64,000 bases of DNA, taken from assembly GCA_964494805.1 (NCBI GenBank), contig CAZBST010000001.1, forward strand, positions 186,001 through 250,000. The letters are read 5' to 3'. The DNA comes from CAIYOL01 sp964494805. GTDB lineage: Bacteria; Planctomycetota; Phycisphaerae; Sedimentisphaerales; Anaerobacaceae. This document shows, piece after piece, positions 16,605 through 23,285 of this stretch (the stretch's first letter is position 1; each line of letters begins with the position of its first letter). Under the pieces are notes generated by a model. The model was not told the DNA's origin, did not search any database, and saw nothing but the letters and a program-made list of their open reading frames with translations. A program made the translations under genes and the position numbers.

Positions 16605-16976
16605 ATGAAAATAGCGATTACCTCTACTGGCCGAACTCTCGATTCGCAAGTTGACCAGAGGTTCGGAAGAGCAGCCTGCTTTATCATTGTTGACACTGAG
16701 AAGGCGGACGTCTTCGACGTGTTTGAAAACGAGAACATTGCCGCCGGCGGCGGAGCTGGAATTAGTTCAGCTAAGGTCGTAATTGACGCTGGCGCCGGAG
16801 CTGTGCTGACAGGCAATTGTGGCCCAAATGCAGAACGCACTTTAACTGCCGCAGGCGTCAAATTATATACTGGCGTAACAGGAACTGTCGCAGAAGCGAT
16901 TGAGCATTTCAAAAACGGCAGGTTAACAATGGCCTCAGGCCCGAACGTAGAACCGCATTCTGGAATGGACAAATAA
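16605..16976 (+). CDS. NifX/NifB-C family iron-molybdenum cofactor-binding protein
   Basis: A 123-residue member of the dinitrogenase iron-molybdenum cofactor biosynthesis family. It has MKIAITSTGRTLDSQVDQRF at the start, the central GGGAGISSAKVVIDAGAGAV and GNCGPNAERTLTAAGVKLYT. Family members bind Fe-S or Mo-Fe/Mo-Cu clusters and include the 'orange protein' of sulfate reducers. No nitrogenase genes are nearby, so a cluster-carrier role outside nitrogen fixation is likely. A second paralogue is at 20985. Confidence 0.9.
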   Translation: MKIAITSTGRTLDSQVDQRFGRAACFIIVDTEKADVFDVFENENIAAGGGAGISSAKVVIDAGAGAVLTGNCGPNAERTLTAAGVKLYTGVTGTVAEAIEHFKNGRLTMASGPNVEPHSGMDK

Positions 16977-16998
16977 TTTATTCCTTGATGGGATATAA

Positions 16999-17382
16999 AT
17001 GAAGAATTTAGTCGAGGAGTTTTTGAAACAAAAGCGTTTCGCCGTAGTAGGTTCATTCAGGCATGAGCAAAAGTACGCCTACCAGATCCTGAAGACCTTG
17101 AAGAATAGAGGATATGAAGTTTATCCGGTCAACCCACGCCTCAAAGAGGTCGAAGGTTTAACCTGTTATCCAAGCGTTAAGGATATTCCCATAGTCTGTG
17201 ACGTTGCTGACATAGTTACTCCGCCGGTAGTAACCGTTAAAATCGTGAAAGAATGCAAGGAAAAAGGCATAACCAGAGTATGGCTTCAGCCCGGGGCTGA
17301 AAATGAATGGGCTATAGAATTCTGCAAACAGAATAATATTAAAGTTGTTTTTAATCTCTGCGTCATGCTGGAAAGAATATGA
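16999..17382 (+). CDS. CoA-binding domain protein (YccU type)
   Basis: A 127-residue Rossmann-fold protein with FAVVGSFRHEQKYAYQILKT at the nucleotide-binding end, GYEVYPVNPRLKEVEGLTCY, DIVTPPVVTVKIVKECKEKG and WLQPGAENEWAIEFC. This is the stand-alone CoA-binding domain seen in succinyl-CoA-synthetase-like proteins. Its biochemical role is unproven. It lies 22 nt after the NifX-like gene in the same direction. Confidence 0.9.
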   Translation: MKNLVEEFLKQKRFAVVGSFRHEQKYAYQILKTLKNRGYEVYPVNPRLKEVEGLTCYPSVKDIPIVCDVADIVTPPVVTVKIVKECKEKGITRVWLQPGAENEWAIEFCKQNNIKVVFNLCVMLERI

Positions 17383-17431
17383 AACTTTGAATGAGTTTCT
17401 TTTTGTGGTTGGTTCGCAACACTGAGGGATA

Positions 17432-17551
17432 ATGGAACGGACATTTAATGCAGAACAAATTACCGTTAGTTTCCATCCGGCTGGTTATAGGATAGATAAA
17501 GCGGCTTCGCCGATGAACAGATACACAAAGTGGCAAACGTTTGGAAATTGA
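17432..17551 (+). CDS. Possible small protein, 39 residues
   Basis: An ATG at 17432, two bases after GAGGGA, opens a 39-codon frame (MERTFNAEQ... to ...WQTFGN) that stops at 17549-17551, 11 nt before the MinD-type ATPase start. It fills most of the only large gap in this stretch of the operon. The short spacing between the ribosome-binding sequence and ATG counts against it, and no family is recognised. It could be a real small protein or a leader. Confidence 0.35.
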   Translation: MERTFNAEQITVSFHPAGYRIDKAASPMNRYTKWQTFGN

Positions 17552-17562
17552 TAGGACATAAG

Positions 17563-18426
17563 ATGCAAATAGCAGTAGCAAGCGGTAAAGGCGGAACAGG
17601 GAAAACTACTATCGCCGCTAATCTTGCTCAATATACAGCCGGTTTAGACCGGCCGGTTCAATACCTTGACTGCGATGTTGAAGAGCCGAACGGTTGCATT
17701 TTCTTAAAACCGGAAATCGACCGCACCCTGGAGGTTACTGTAGATGTGCCTGAGGTCGATTTGAAAAAGTGCACCGCCTGCGGTAAATGCGGTGAAATCT
17801 GTCAGTATAGTGCAATTGTTTGCATAAAAGAAAATGTGTTGACCTTCGAGCAGCTCTGTCATTCCTGCGGCGGATGTATGCGGGTTTGCCCGGCCGATGC
17901 GATTAAACCGAAGCCGCTTCGTGTCGGAGATATTGAATTCGGCAAGGCAGGAAAGGTCGATTTTATCAGCGGCAGACTATGTATCGGCAACGTTAGGACG
18001 CCATCGTTGATAAAAGAAGTGAAAAAGTATGTAAAAAAAGGCACTCCGGCAATAATTGATGTCCCGCCGGGTACATCCTGTCCGGTAGTCGAGGCTGTTA
18101 GAAATACTGATTTTGTCCTGCTTGTCACCGAGCCGACGCCGTTTGGCTTAAACGATTTGAAGCTGGCTGTTGATTTAGTTAGAAAAATGAATTTACCCTT
18201 TGCCGTTGTCATCAACCGTCACGGTCTCGGCAATGATGACGTAGAAAAGTATTGCAGTGCCGAGGAAATAGAGATTGCTTCGAAGCTGCCGGACGACAGA
18301 CGAATTGCCGAGGCATACTCAACCGGCCGGATGATTGTAGATGTGTTAAGTGAATACAAAAACACATTTTCAGGATTGTACGAGTATATAAAGAATGCAA
18401 GGGCAGGGATTGATGATAAAAGATGA
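17563..18426 (+). CDS. MinD-superfamily P-loop ATPase with inserted ferredoxin domain (first)
   Basis: A 287-residue Mrp/MinD-like ATPase with deviant Walker A GKGGTGKTT near residue 8 and, inserted after about residue 60, a 2[4Fe-4S] ferredoxin with CTACGKCGEICQY and CHSCGGCMRVCPADAI. The switch region is IIDVPPGTSCPVVEA. Members of this group are found in ORP and NifX clusters and may load or move metal clusters. I use the ATG at 17563, which follows AGGACATAAG; a GTG at 17530 is possible. It overlaps the J-domain gene. A paralogue is at 20068. Confidence 0.92.
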   Translation: MQIAVASGKGGTGKTTIAANLAQYTAGLDRPVQYLDCDVEEPNGCIFLKPEIDRTLEVTVDVPEVDLKKCTACGKCGEICQYSAIVCIKENVLTFEQLCHSCGGCMRVCPADAIKPKPLRVGDIEFGKAGKVDFISGRLCIGNVRTPSLIKEVKKYVKKGTPAIIDVPPGTSCPVVEAVRNTDFVLLVTEPTPFGLNDLKLAVDLVRKMNLPFAVVINRHGLGNDDVEKYCSAEEIEIASKLPDDRRIAEAYSTGRMIVDVLSEYKNTFSGLYEYIKNARAGIDDKR

Positions 18427-18763
18427 TTATGAATTCGGTGAAAGAATAACTCGTGACCTGCAGGCTCGCCGTGCAGCACGTAAAATCCTTGGTGTTGAAG
18501 AAGATGCGACTAAGGAAGCTCTGAAAAAGGCATACAGGCAGGCATCGTTGAGGTGCCACCCTGACCATAATCCAAACGATAAAGATGCAGAAAAAAAATT
18601 TGTGCTCGTCAATTGTGCATACGAACTTTTGGCGGAAGATAAGCCCTGTCGGGAGCTATTAGAGGAAATCAACTTATGGCCCGGTGTCCCGGAAGATAAC
18701 GAGTATAAACTTGATAATCCTTGGGGACATTTTTTGTGGTGGCGCGAAAAGTTTTTTGTATGA
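18413..18763 (+). CDS. J-domain (DnaJ-like) protein
   Basis: A 116-residue protein with an isolated J domain: ARKILGVEEDATKEALKKAY, then RQASLRCHPDHNPNDKDAEK with the essential HPD, and FVLVNCAYELL. It lacks the Gly/Phe, zinc-finger and client-binding parts of DnaJ. A specialised J protein could recruit an Hsp70 to the ATPase or cluster proteins encoded around it (inference). The ATG at 18413 follows GGGCAGGGA and lies inside the 3' end of the ATPase gene. Its stop overlaps the next ATG. Confidence 0.82.
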   Translation: MIKDDYEFGERITRDLQARRAARKILGVEEDATKEALKKAYRQASLRCHPDHNPNDKDAEKKFVLVNCAYELLAEDKPCRELLEEINLWPGVPEDNEYKLDNPWGHFLWWREKFFV

Positions 18764-19377
18764 ATATTGGATTTTCTGGTATGGACAAGTATTTACAATC
18801 CTGTAAAACGGAATTTTGGAAGAATGTTTTCAAAGCTGAGCTGGCTTATATCCTGCGGGGATTAAATGGAACTAAAGATATTTTAAGTATTGGCTGCGGC
18901 CCCGCAATTATAGAGGCAGGTCTTGCTGAATATGGTTTTAATGTTACCGGCCTGGATATTTCCGAAGAGGCTTTAGGATGCGCACCGGATACGGTAAGGA
19001 CCGTTGCAGTTCCTGCGGAAAAGATGGATTTCGCAGATAACAGCTTTGATGCGGTTATTTATATCGTCTCTTTGCAGTTTATTGAAAACTACAAAGAAGC
19101 AATAAAAAGAACTGCTCGTGTCCTTAAATCTGGTGGTAAGATTTTGGCCCTGCTGCTTAATCCCGATTCCGAATTCTTCAAAGAAAAATCTAAAAATCCG
19201 GATTCTTACATAAATAAGATTAAGCATACTGATTTAAGAGAGATAGAAAAAGCGATTGCGGAATATTTTTCTATCCAAACAGAATATTTTTTAGGGATCA
19301 AAGATCAGCAGATTCTTGAAAGCCAGGATACTAATTTAGCCAGTTTATACGTTATAAAAGGGAAAAAGAAAAATTAA
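18760..19377 (+). CDS. Class I SAM-dependent methyltransferase (first)
   Basis: A 205-residue Rossmann-fold methyltransferase. SAM-binding motif I is ILSIGCGPAIIEAGLAEYGF, followed by the acidic end of strand 2 (NVTGLDISEEAL), motif II-like MDFADNSFDAVIYIVSLQFI and VLKSGGKILALLLNPDS. The ATGA overlap with the J-domain gene fixes the start at 18760 and suggests coupled translation. An in-frame TTG at 18721 would give a longer form. Substrate unknown. Confidence 0.85.
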   Translation: MNIGFSGMDKYLQSCKTEFWKNVFKAELAYILRGLNGTKDILSIGCGPAIIEAGLAEYGFNVTGLDISEEALGCAPDTVRTVAVPAEKMDFADNSFDAVIYIVSLQFIENYKEAIKRTARVLKSGGKILALLLNPDSEFFKEKSKNPDSYINKIKHTDLREIEKAIAEYFSIQTEYFLGIKDQQILESQDTNLASLYVIKGKKKN

Positions 19378-19455
19378 ATATCAGAGAAAGACAAACGGGA
19401 ACTGTCGTGAGAACAGAATGACCAGAGATGGTTTTTTAATCATAGGAGTTTTGTA

Positions 19456-20007
19456 ATGGTCGTCACAAAACTGCCTGATAACTTTTACGAAAAGATTAAA
19501 CCGCATTTGTATCGACGAATCGGCCGAGAGTTGCGTTTAGCTTATCGCGTGCTTGATTTGGGTTGTGGCGCGTGCGAACTTGTCCGCTACTTGTCCGAGA
19601 CCTACGGTCAAAAAGTTACGGGAGTGGATATTTCTACCAACAGTTTTCCAAACAGAAATATTACCAAAAATACGGGGCGTATTCGCTGTATTCGTAAAAA
19701 TGCAGCCAAGCTTAGCTTCCTTCAAAGCAAAATGACAGACGCGGTGGTAATATTCTGGGCTTTGCACGAGATGAAAAATCCTCAGGCAGTTTTGAAAGAA
19801 ACCCATCGCGTTTTGCGACCGGGCGGCGAAGTGCTCGTCGTTGAATTCCCGCGCAACTCATTGGCTCAAAAGTTATGGAACGAGAACTACTATACAAGTA
19901 AGGAGTTAGCGGATTCTCTCCGCAAGGCTGGATTTGAAGATATCCGCACTAAACTAATTGAATATAAACAAATCCTTTGGATTAATGCGCACCGTGGTAC
20001 CAATTGA
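19456..20007 (+). CDS. Class I SAM-dependent methyltransferase (second)
   Basis: A 183-residue methyltransferase with motif I VLDLGCGACELVRYLSETYG, strand-2 acidic end KVTGVDIST, AVVIFWALHEMKNPQAVLKE and HRVLRPGGEVLVVEFPR. This is closest in style to UbiE/Methyltransf_11 proteins. Such enzymes often appear beside MinD/NifX clusters in anaerobes. Only the general class can be stated; the substrate is open. AGGAGTTTTGTA precedes the ATG. Confidence 0.87.
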   Translation: MVVTKLPDNFYEKIKPHLYRRIGRELRLAYRVLDLGCGACELVRYLSETYGQKVTGVDISTNSFPNRNITKNTGRIRCIRKNAAKLSFLQSKMTDAVVIFWALHEMKNPQAVLKETHRVLRPGGEVLVVEFPRNSLAQKLWNENYYTSKELADSLRKAGFEDIRTKLIEYKQILWINAHRGTN

Positions 20008-20067
20008 CCGAAATTAGGAACTGTAATTGTTGGACAACTACCAACTGCAAATAAAAATGGAAAGAAA

Positions 20068-20964
20068 ATGATTGCAAAGGAAAGCTCCAAAGAAATTGTT
20101 GTCATAAGCGGTAAAGGTGGAACTGGAAAAACGAGTATCGTTGCGTCATTTGCAGCGCTTGCAAAAAATGCCGTGCTGGCTGACTGCGATGTCGATGCTG
20201 CCGATTTACATCTGGTACTGGAGCCTGATATAAAACAAACCCACGATTTCAGTGGTGGCAAACGAGCCTATATTATTTCAGAAAAGTGCACCGGCTGCGG
20301 CAAATGCGAAGAAGTTTGCAATTTCAACGCCGTCAACAAAAATGCCGCCGATAAAACTTATACAATTGACCCTATTGCGTGCGAAGGATGTAAAGTATGC
20401 GTGGAATTCTGTCCGGTTAACGCAATAGAATTCAAAGATGCCGTTAACGGCCGATGGTTTATATCGGATACAAGATTCGGCCCTATGGTGCATGCAAAAC
20501 TTGGAATCGCTGAAGAAAATAGTGGAAAACTCGTAAGTCTTATTCGCAAGCAGGCAAAGCAAATAGCAACAGAACAAGATAAAAATCTGATAATCGTGGA
20601 TGGTTCTCCCGGTATCGGTTGCCCCGTCATCGCCTCGATTACCGGAGCGGATTTGGTGTTAGTCGTTACCGAGCCGACCCTTTCGGGTCAGCACGATTTA
20701 GACAGAGTCATCGAATTAACTGAGCATTTTGGAATAACCACAGCAATTTGCATCAACAAATATGACATCAATCCCAAAATCGCGGAAGCAATTGAAAAAA
20801 AGGCCGGCGAAAAAAACCTGAAAGTGGTTGGTAAAATCCCTTATGACGCTGAAGTAACCAAAGCACAACTCGCCGCCAAAAGCATTGTCGAACACTTGAA
20901 CAATCAAACAAAAGAACAAATAGTGTTGCTCTGGCAGCGGCTATTGAACATATTGGACACATAA
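20068..20964 (+). CDS. MinD-superfamily P-loop ATPase with inserted ferredoxin domain (second)
   Basis: A 298-residue paralogue of the ATPase at 17563. It has Walker A GKGGTGKTS near residue 15, a 2[4Fe-4S] insertion with CTGCGKCEEVCNFNAV and CEGCKVCVEFCPVNAI, and IIVDGSPGIGCPVIASI as the switch segment. ORP clusters likewise carry two such ATPases, which in Desulfovibrio are part of the ORP complex. It is followed 20 nt later by a NifX-like gene. Confidence 0.93.
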   Translation: MIAKESSKEIVVISGKGGTGKTSIVASFAALAKNAVLADCDVDAADLHLVLEPDIKQTHDFSGGKRAYIISEKCTGCGKCEEVCNFNAVNKNAADKTYTIDPIACEGCKVCVEFCPVNAIEFKDAVNGRWFISDTRFGPMVHAKLGIAEENSGKLVSLIRKQAKQIATEQDKNLIIVDGSPGIGCPVIASITGADLVLVVTEPTLSGQHDLDRVIELTEHFGITTAICINKYDINPKIAEAIEKKAGEKNLKVVGKIPYDAEVTKAQLAAKSIVEHLNNQTKEQIVLLWQRLLNILDT

Positions 20965-20984
20965 AAAATAAGGAGTCGAATAAA

Positions 20985-21323
20985 ATGAGAATAGCAATAC
21001 CTCTAACAGCAGGAAAATTATCGCAGCACTTTGGCCATTGTGAGCAGTTTGCCATTATTGACGTTGACAGCGACGGCAAAAACATCAGGAGCCAGGAGCT
21101 GGTGCTTCCTCCGGCTCATGAGCCGGGCGTTCTGCCGAGATGGCTGGCGGGTTTGCATGTTGAGTTGGTTATTACCGGCGGAATGGGGCAGCGCGCTCAG
21201 CAGTTATTCGCGCAGAATCAAATCGAGGTGGTCGTAGGTGCTCCTGTTGATACGCCCGAGAGCATTGCCTCGGCTTATCTCAATAAAACCCTTCAGTTTG
21301 GAGAAAATGTCTGTGACCATTAA
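20985..21323 (+). CDS. NifX/NifB-C family protein (second)
   Basis: A 112-residue paralogue of the NifX-like protein at 16605: MRIAIPLTAGKLSQHFGHCE, then FAIIDVD, LHVELVITGGMGQRAQQLFA and QIEVVVGAPVDTPESIASAY. The H.GHCE element near the N-terminus differs from the first copy and is typical of the DUF134-linked subgroup. Placed between a MinD ATPase and the DUF134 gene. Confidence 0.9.
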   Translation: MRIAIPLTAGKLSQHFGHCEQFAIIDVDSDGKNIRSQELVLPPAHEPGVLPRWLAGLHVELVITGGMGQRAQQLFAQNQIEVVVGAPVDTPESIASAYLNKTLQFGENVCDH

Positions 21324-21334
21324 GGAATTCTGAT

Positions 21335-21700
21335 ATGCCGAGACCAATAAATTGCCGACGCGTGGCTCACCTGCCGCAGGTCAACTACTATAAACCCAGG
21401 GGCATTCCTCTGGCGCTGCTGCAGCAGACCACATTAACCGTCGATGAATTTGAAGCAATCCGATTGGCCGACCTTCAGGGTTTATATCAGGAGCAGGCCG
21501 CTGCGAAAATGAACGTTTCCCGGCAGACCTTCGGCAGAATCATCGAATCCGCACACAAAAAAATTGCCGATGCTCTCGTTAACGGAAAGGCCCTCTCAAT
21601 TCAGGGGGGCTCAGTCAAAGTTGTTGTCCCCCCGGAGATTGGCCCGCCTCCGCATCGTTTTCGCCACGGCCGACAAAGACATCGAGGAGGAGAACGTTAA
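21335..21700 (+). CDS. DUF134 family DNA-binding protein
   Basis: A 121-residue protein of the DUF134 family: MPRPINCRRVAHLPQVNYYK at the start, TLTVDEFEAIRLADLQGLYQ, and a helix-turn-helix resembling sigma-70 region 4 (EQAAAKMNVSRQTFGRIIES). The C-terminus is Pro/His/Arg-rich and could bind metal. As the last gene of the cluster it is the best candidate for its regulator, and the palindrome at 12904-12925 is a plausible target (inference). Confidence 0.9.
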   Translation: MPRPINCRRVAHLPQVNYYKPRGIPLALLQQTTLTVDEFEAIRLADLQGLYQEQAAAKMNVSRQTFGRIIESAHKKIADALVNGKALSIQGGSVKVVVPPEIGPPPHRFRHGRQRHRGGER

Positions 21701-21709
21701 GCCAATCTC

Positions 21710-22132
21710 TTACTTCAACGGCCAGCCATACGGACAGTTATGGAGCCATTCATCAACGAATATAGCCAAATCGAAGTAGTCAACGATGTCTTCCTCATCC
21801 TCATATAGGTCGGCAGGCAAATCACTTCCCGTTTCAAGCCAGTATTCCGCAAATCTCGCATAGTGGTAGAAGTCAACTACGCAGAAAGGGGCTTCAGACC
21901 AGAACCCGCTGAATAATTCATACTTTCGAGGGGGCCAATTCGTGGCCTTGCTCATATACCCTGCATCCGGCTGACCTATCGTTCCGCGAAGAATATATTC
22001 CCCGCCGTTGCTCACCCCTCCGCCACCGTCGATTGTGTGCCAACTCAGGTCATAGCCTCCTGATGCAGGAACAGCTATTAGTAAGCATACCAGCAGCATT
22101 GTAATAAACGCATTTTGAAAAATCTTTTCCAT
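21710..22132 (-). CDS. Small secreted protein with dockerin-like C-terminus
   Basis: A 140-residue protein with a signal peptide (FITMLLVCLLIAVPASGGYD), a middle part with GEYILRGTIGQPDAG and WPPRKYELFSGFW, and a C-terminal pair of loop-helix segments (DFYHYARFAEYWLETG...ADLYEDEEDIVDYFDLAIFV). That tail is the planctomycete dockerin-like/EF-hand type repeat seen on many secreted proteins. The middle also matches short planctomycete secreted proteins of unknown role. AAAAGGAG lies before the ATG. It converges with the DUF134 gene. Confidence 0.75.
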   Translation of the reverse strand: MEKIFQNAFITMLLVCLLIAVPASGGYDLSWHTIDGGGGVSNGGEYILRGTIGQPDAGYMSKATNWPPRKYELFSGFWSEAPFCVVDFYHYARFAEYWLETGSDLPADLYEDEEDIVDYFDLAIFVDEWLHNCPYGWPLK

Positions 22133-22145
22133 CGTGGATCTCCTT

Positions 22146-23090
22146 TTATGGTAATTTCATAATGAAAGCCAAAGCATAATAAGGTGGCCTGTTTTCATGT
22201 GGTTGGTTACCACCAGTTGAGCCCGAATTAGTGGTGGCTCCTTTGTTAACATGATATGTAGTATCATCGCCGCTAGAGTCATCCCTTTGGTCAGCAAAAC
22301 GTCCCGTATGTGTATGTGAAGGCATTTCTGCTATTGTTAGAGTATGCATTTTTTCACCGCCAGTATTTCCTATAGAATATTCATTGCCTGCGCCAACTAT
22401 AAACCTGTCTCTTAAATCAGGAGTACCATTAGACCCATTGCATAACACCCAGCCAGAAGGAATGTCGCCTATCGCTCCCGACCACATTACAATAACACCC
22501 GAAGGTATGCCGCCACCCACGTCATCGACTCCATCAGCAAAGCCCGGCGGAATACTGGAAATCTCTGGCCAGCTTACCCCATCTTTTACACTTTCCACAA
22601 CAGTTGGGTCTGTCTCGCTTGTTATACCAACATCATCACCGTCATTAATATCTGCGGGAATATCTATCAAATTGTTCCAGTTGCTGCTGCCTGCATAGAG
22701 CGCATACGGCGTTGCCGTTACTTTCTGCCGCGGACTAAGAGTAGTATATACGTTAGGGTCGCCAAGCTCGCCTGGCCGAGCACCAATCCCCAGCCAGCGA
22801 GCATTACCATCAAAAACACCGCTCCCGAAGTCCAGCTCTACTGTGAAGTACCCGTCAATTACATTCACATCAGCCACATTAACATCAGCTCCCACCTTGT
22901 CGCCTCCAGCGTTGGCATCATAGAGCCTGAATGCGAAGTCGTAGTGGTCGTTGGCAGGGTAACCGGCATCGTATAGCTGTCCCTGATAGGTAAACGTTGT
23001 CCCCATCGGTACCGCCTTGCTGACCCCGGCTAAACAAGACATCGAACCAAAAGCAAAAAGTAAACTCACAAAAGTTTTCTTAATTTTCAT
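22146..23090 (-). CDS. Secreted protein with phage tail-collar domain
   Basis: A 314-residue exported protein: signal peptide (KKTFVSLLFAFGSMSCLAG), a beta-rich N-terminal domain (about residues 29-133, from MGTTFTYQGQLYDA) shared with the next gene, a Ser/Asp-rich linker and a C-terminal tail-collar domain (GVIVMWSGAIGDIPSGWVLC, TPDLRDRFIVGAG, MPSHTHTG). Tail-collar domains are also found on cell-surface proteins, and no other phage genes are nearby. The ATG at 23090 follows GGAGAAAAAA; the longer in-frame start (23135) is less likely. Confidence 0.82.
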   Translation of the reverse strand: MKIKKTFVSLLFAFGSMSCLAGVSKAVPMGTTFTYQGQLYDAGYPANDHYDFAFRLYDANAGGDKVGADVNVADVNVIDGYFTVELDFGSGVFDGNARWLGIGARPGELGDPNVYTTLSPRQKVTATPYALYAGSSNWNNLIDIPADINDGDDVGITSETDPTVVESVKDGVSWPEISSIPPGFADGVDDVGGGIPSGVIVMWSGAIGDIPSGWVLCNGSNGTPDLRDRFIVGAGNEYSIGNTGGEKMHTLTIAEMPSHTHTGRFADQRDDSSGDDTTYHVNKGATTNSGSTGGNQPHENRPPYYALAFIMKLP

Positions 23091-23285
23091 TTTTTTCTCC
23101 TTTCCAACAAATGTTTTTACGCTAATCGATCTCATACAAATCTCCCCTACATCAATTTGAAAAAATCATTTTTTTGAACTGTTTACCCATTATCTTTTTA
23201 GTTCCTTAACCTCTGTCTTAAACGGTTTTTCTATCCTTATCTGGTCTTTCATAATCTTCAGCAGCCACAGAGGCAAGCGGCAAAC

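Noticed and set aside
16605..21323. Nitrogen-fixation locus
   Set aside because: NifX-like proteins are present but no nifHDK, nifE/N or true nifB; the context fits ORP-type clusters.
22146..23090. Prophage tail gene
   Set aside because: The tail-collar domain is on a protein with a signal peptide beside a surface protein, and no capsid, terminase or integrase genes are nearby.
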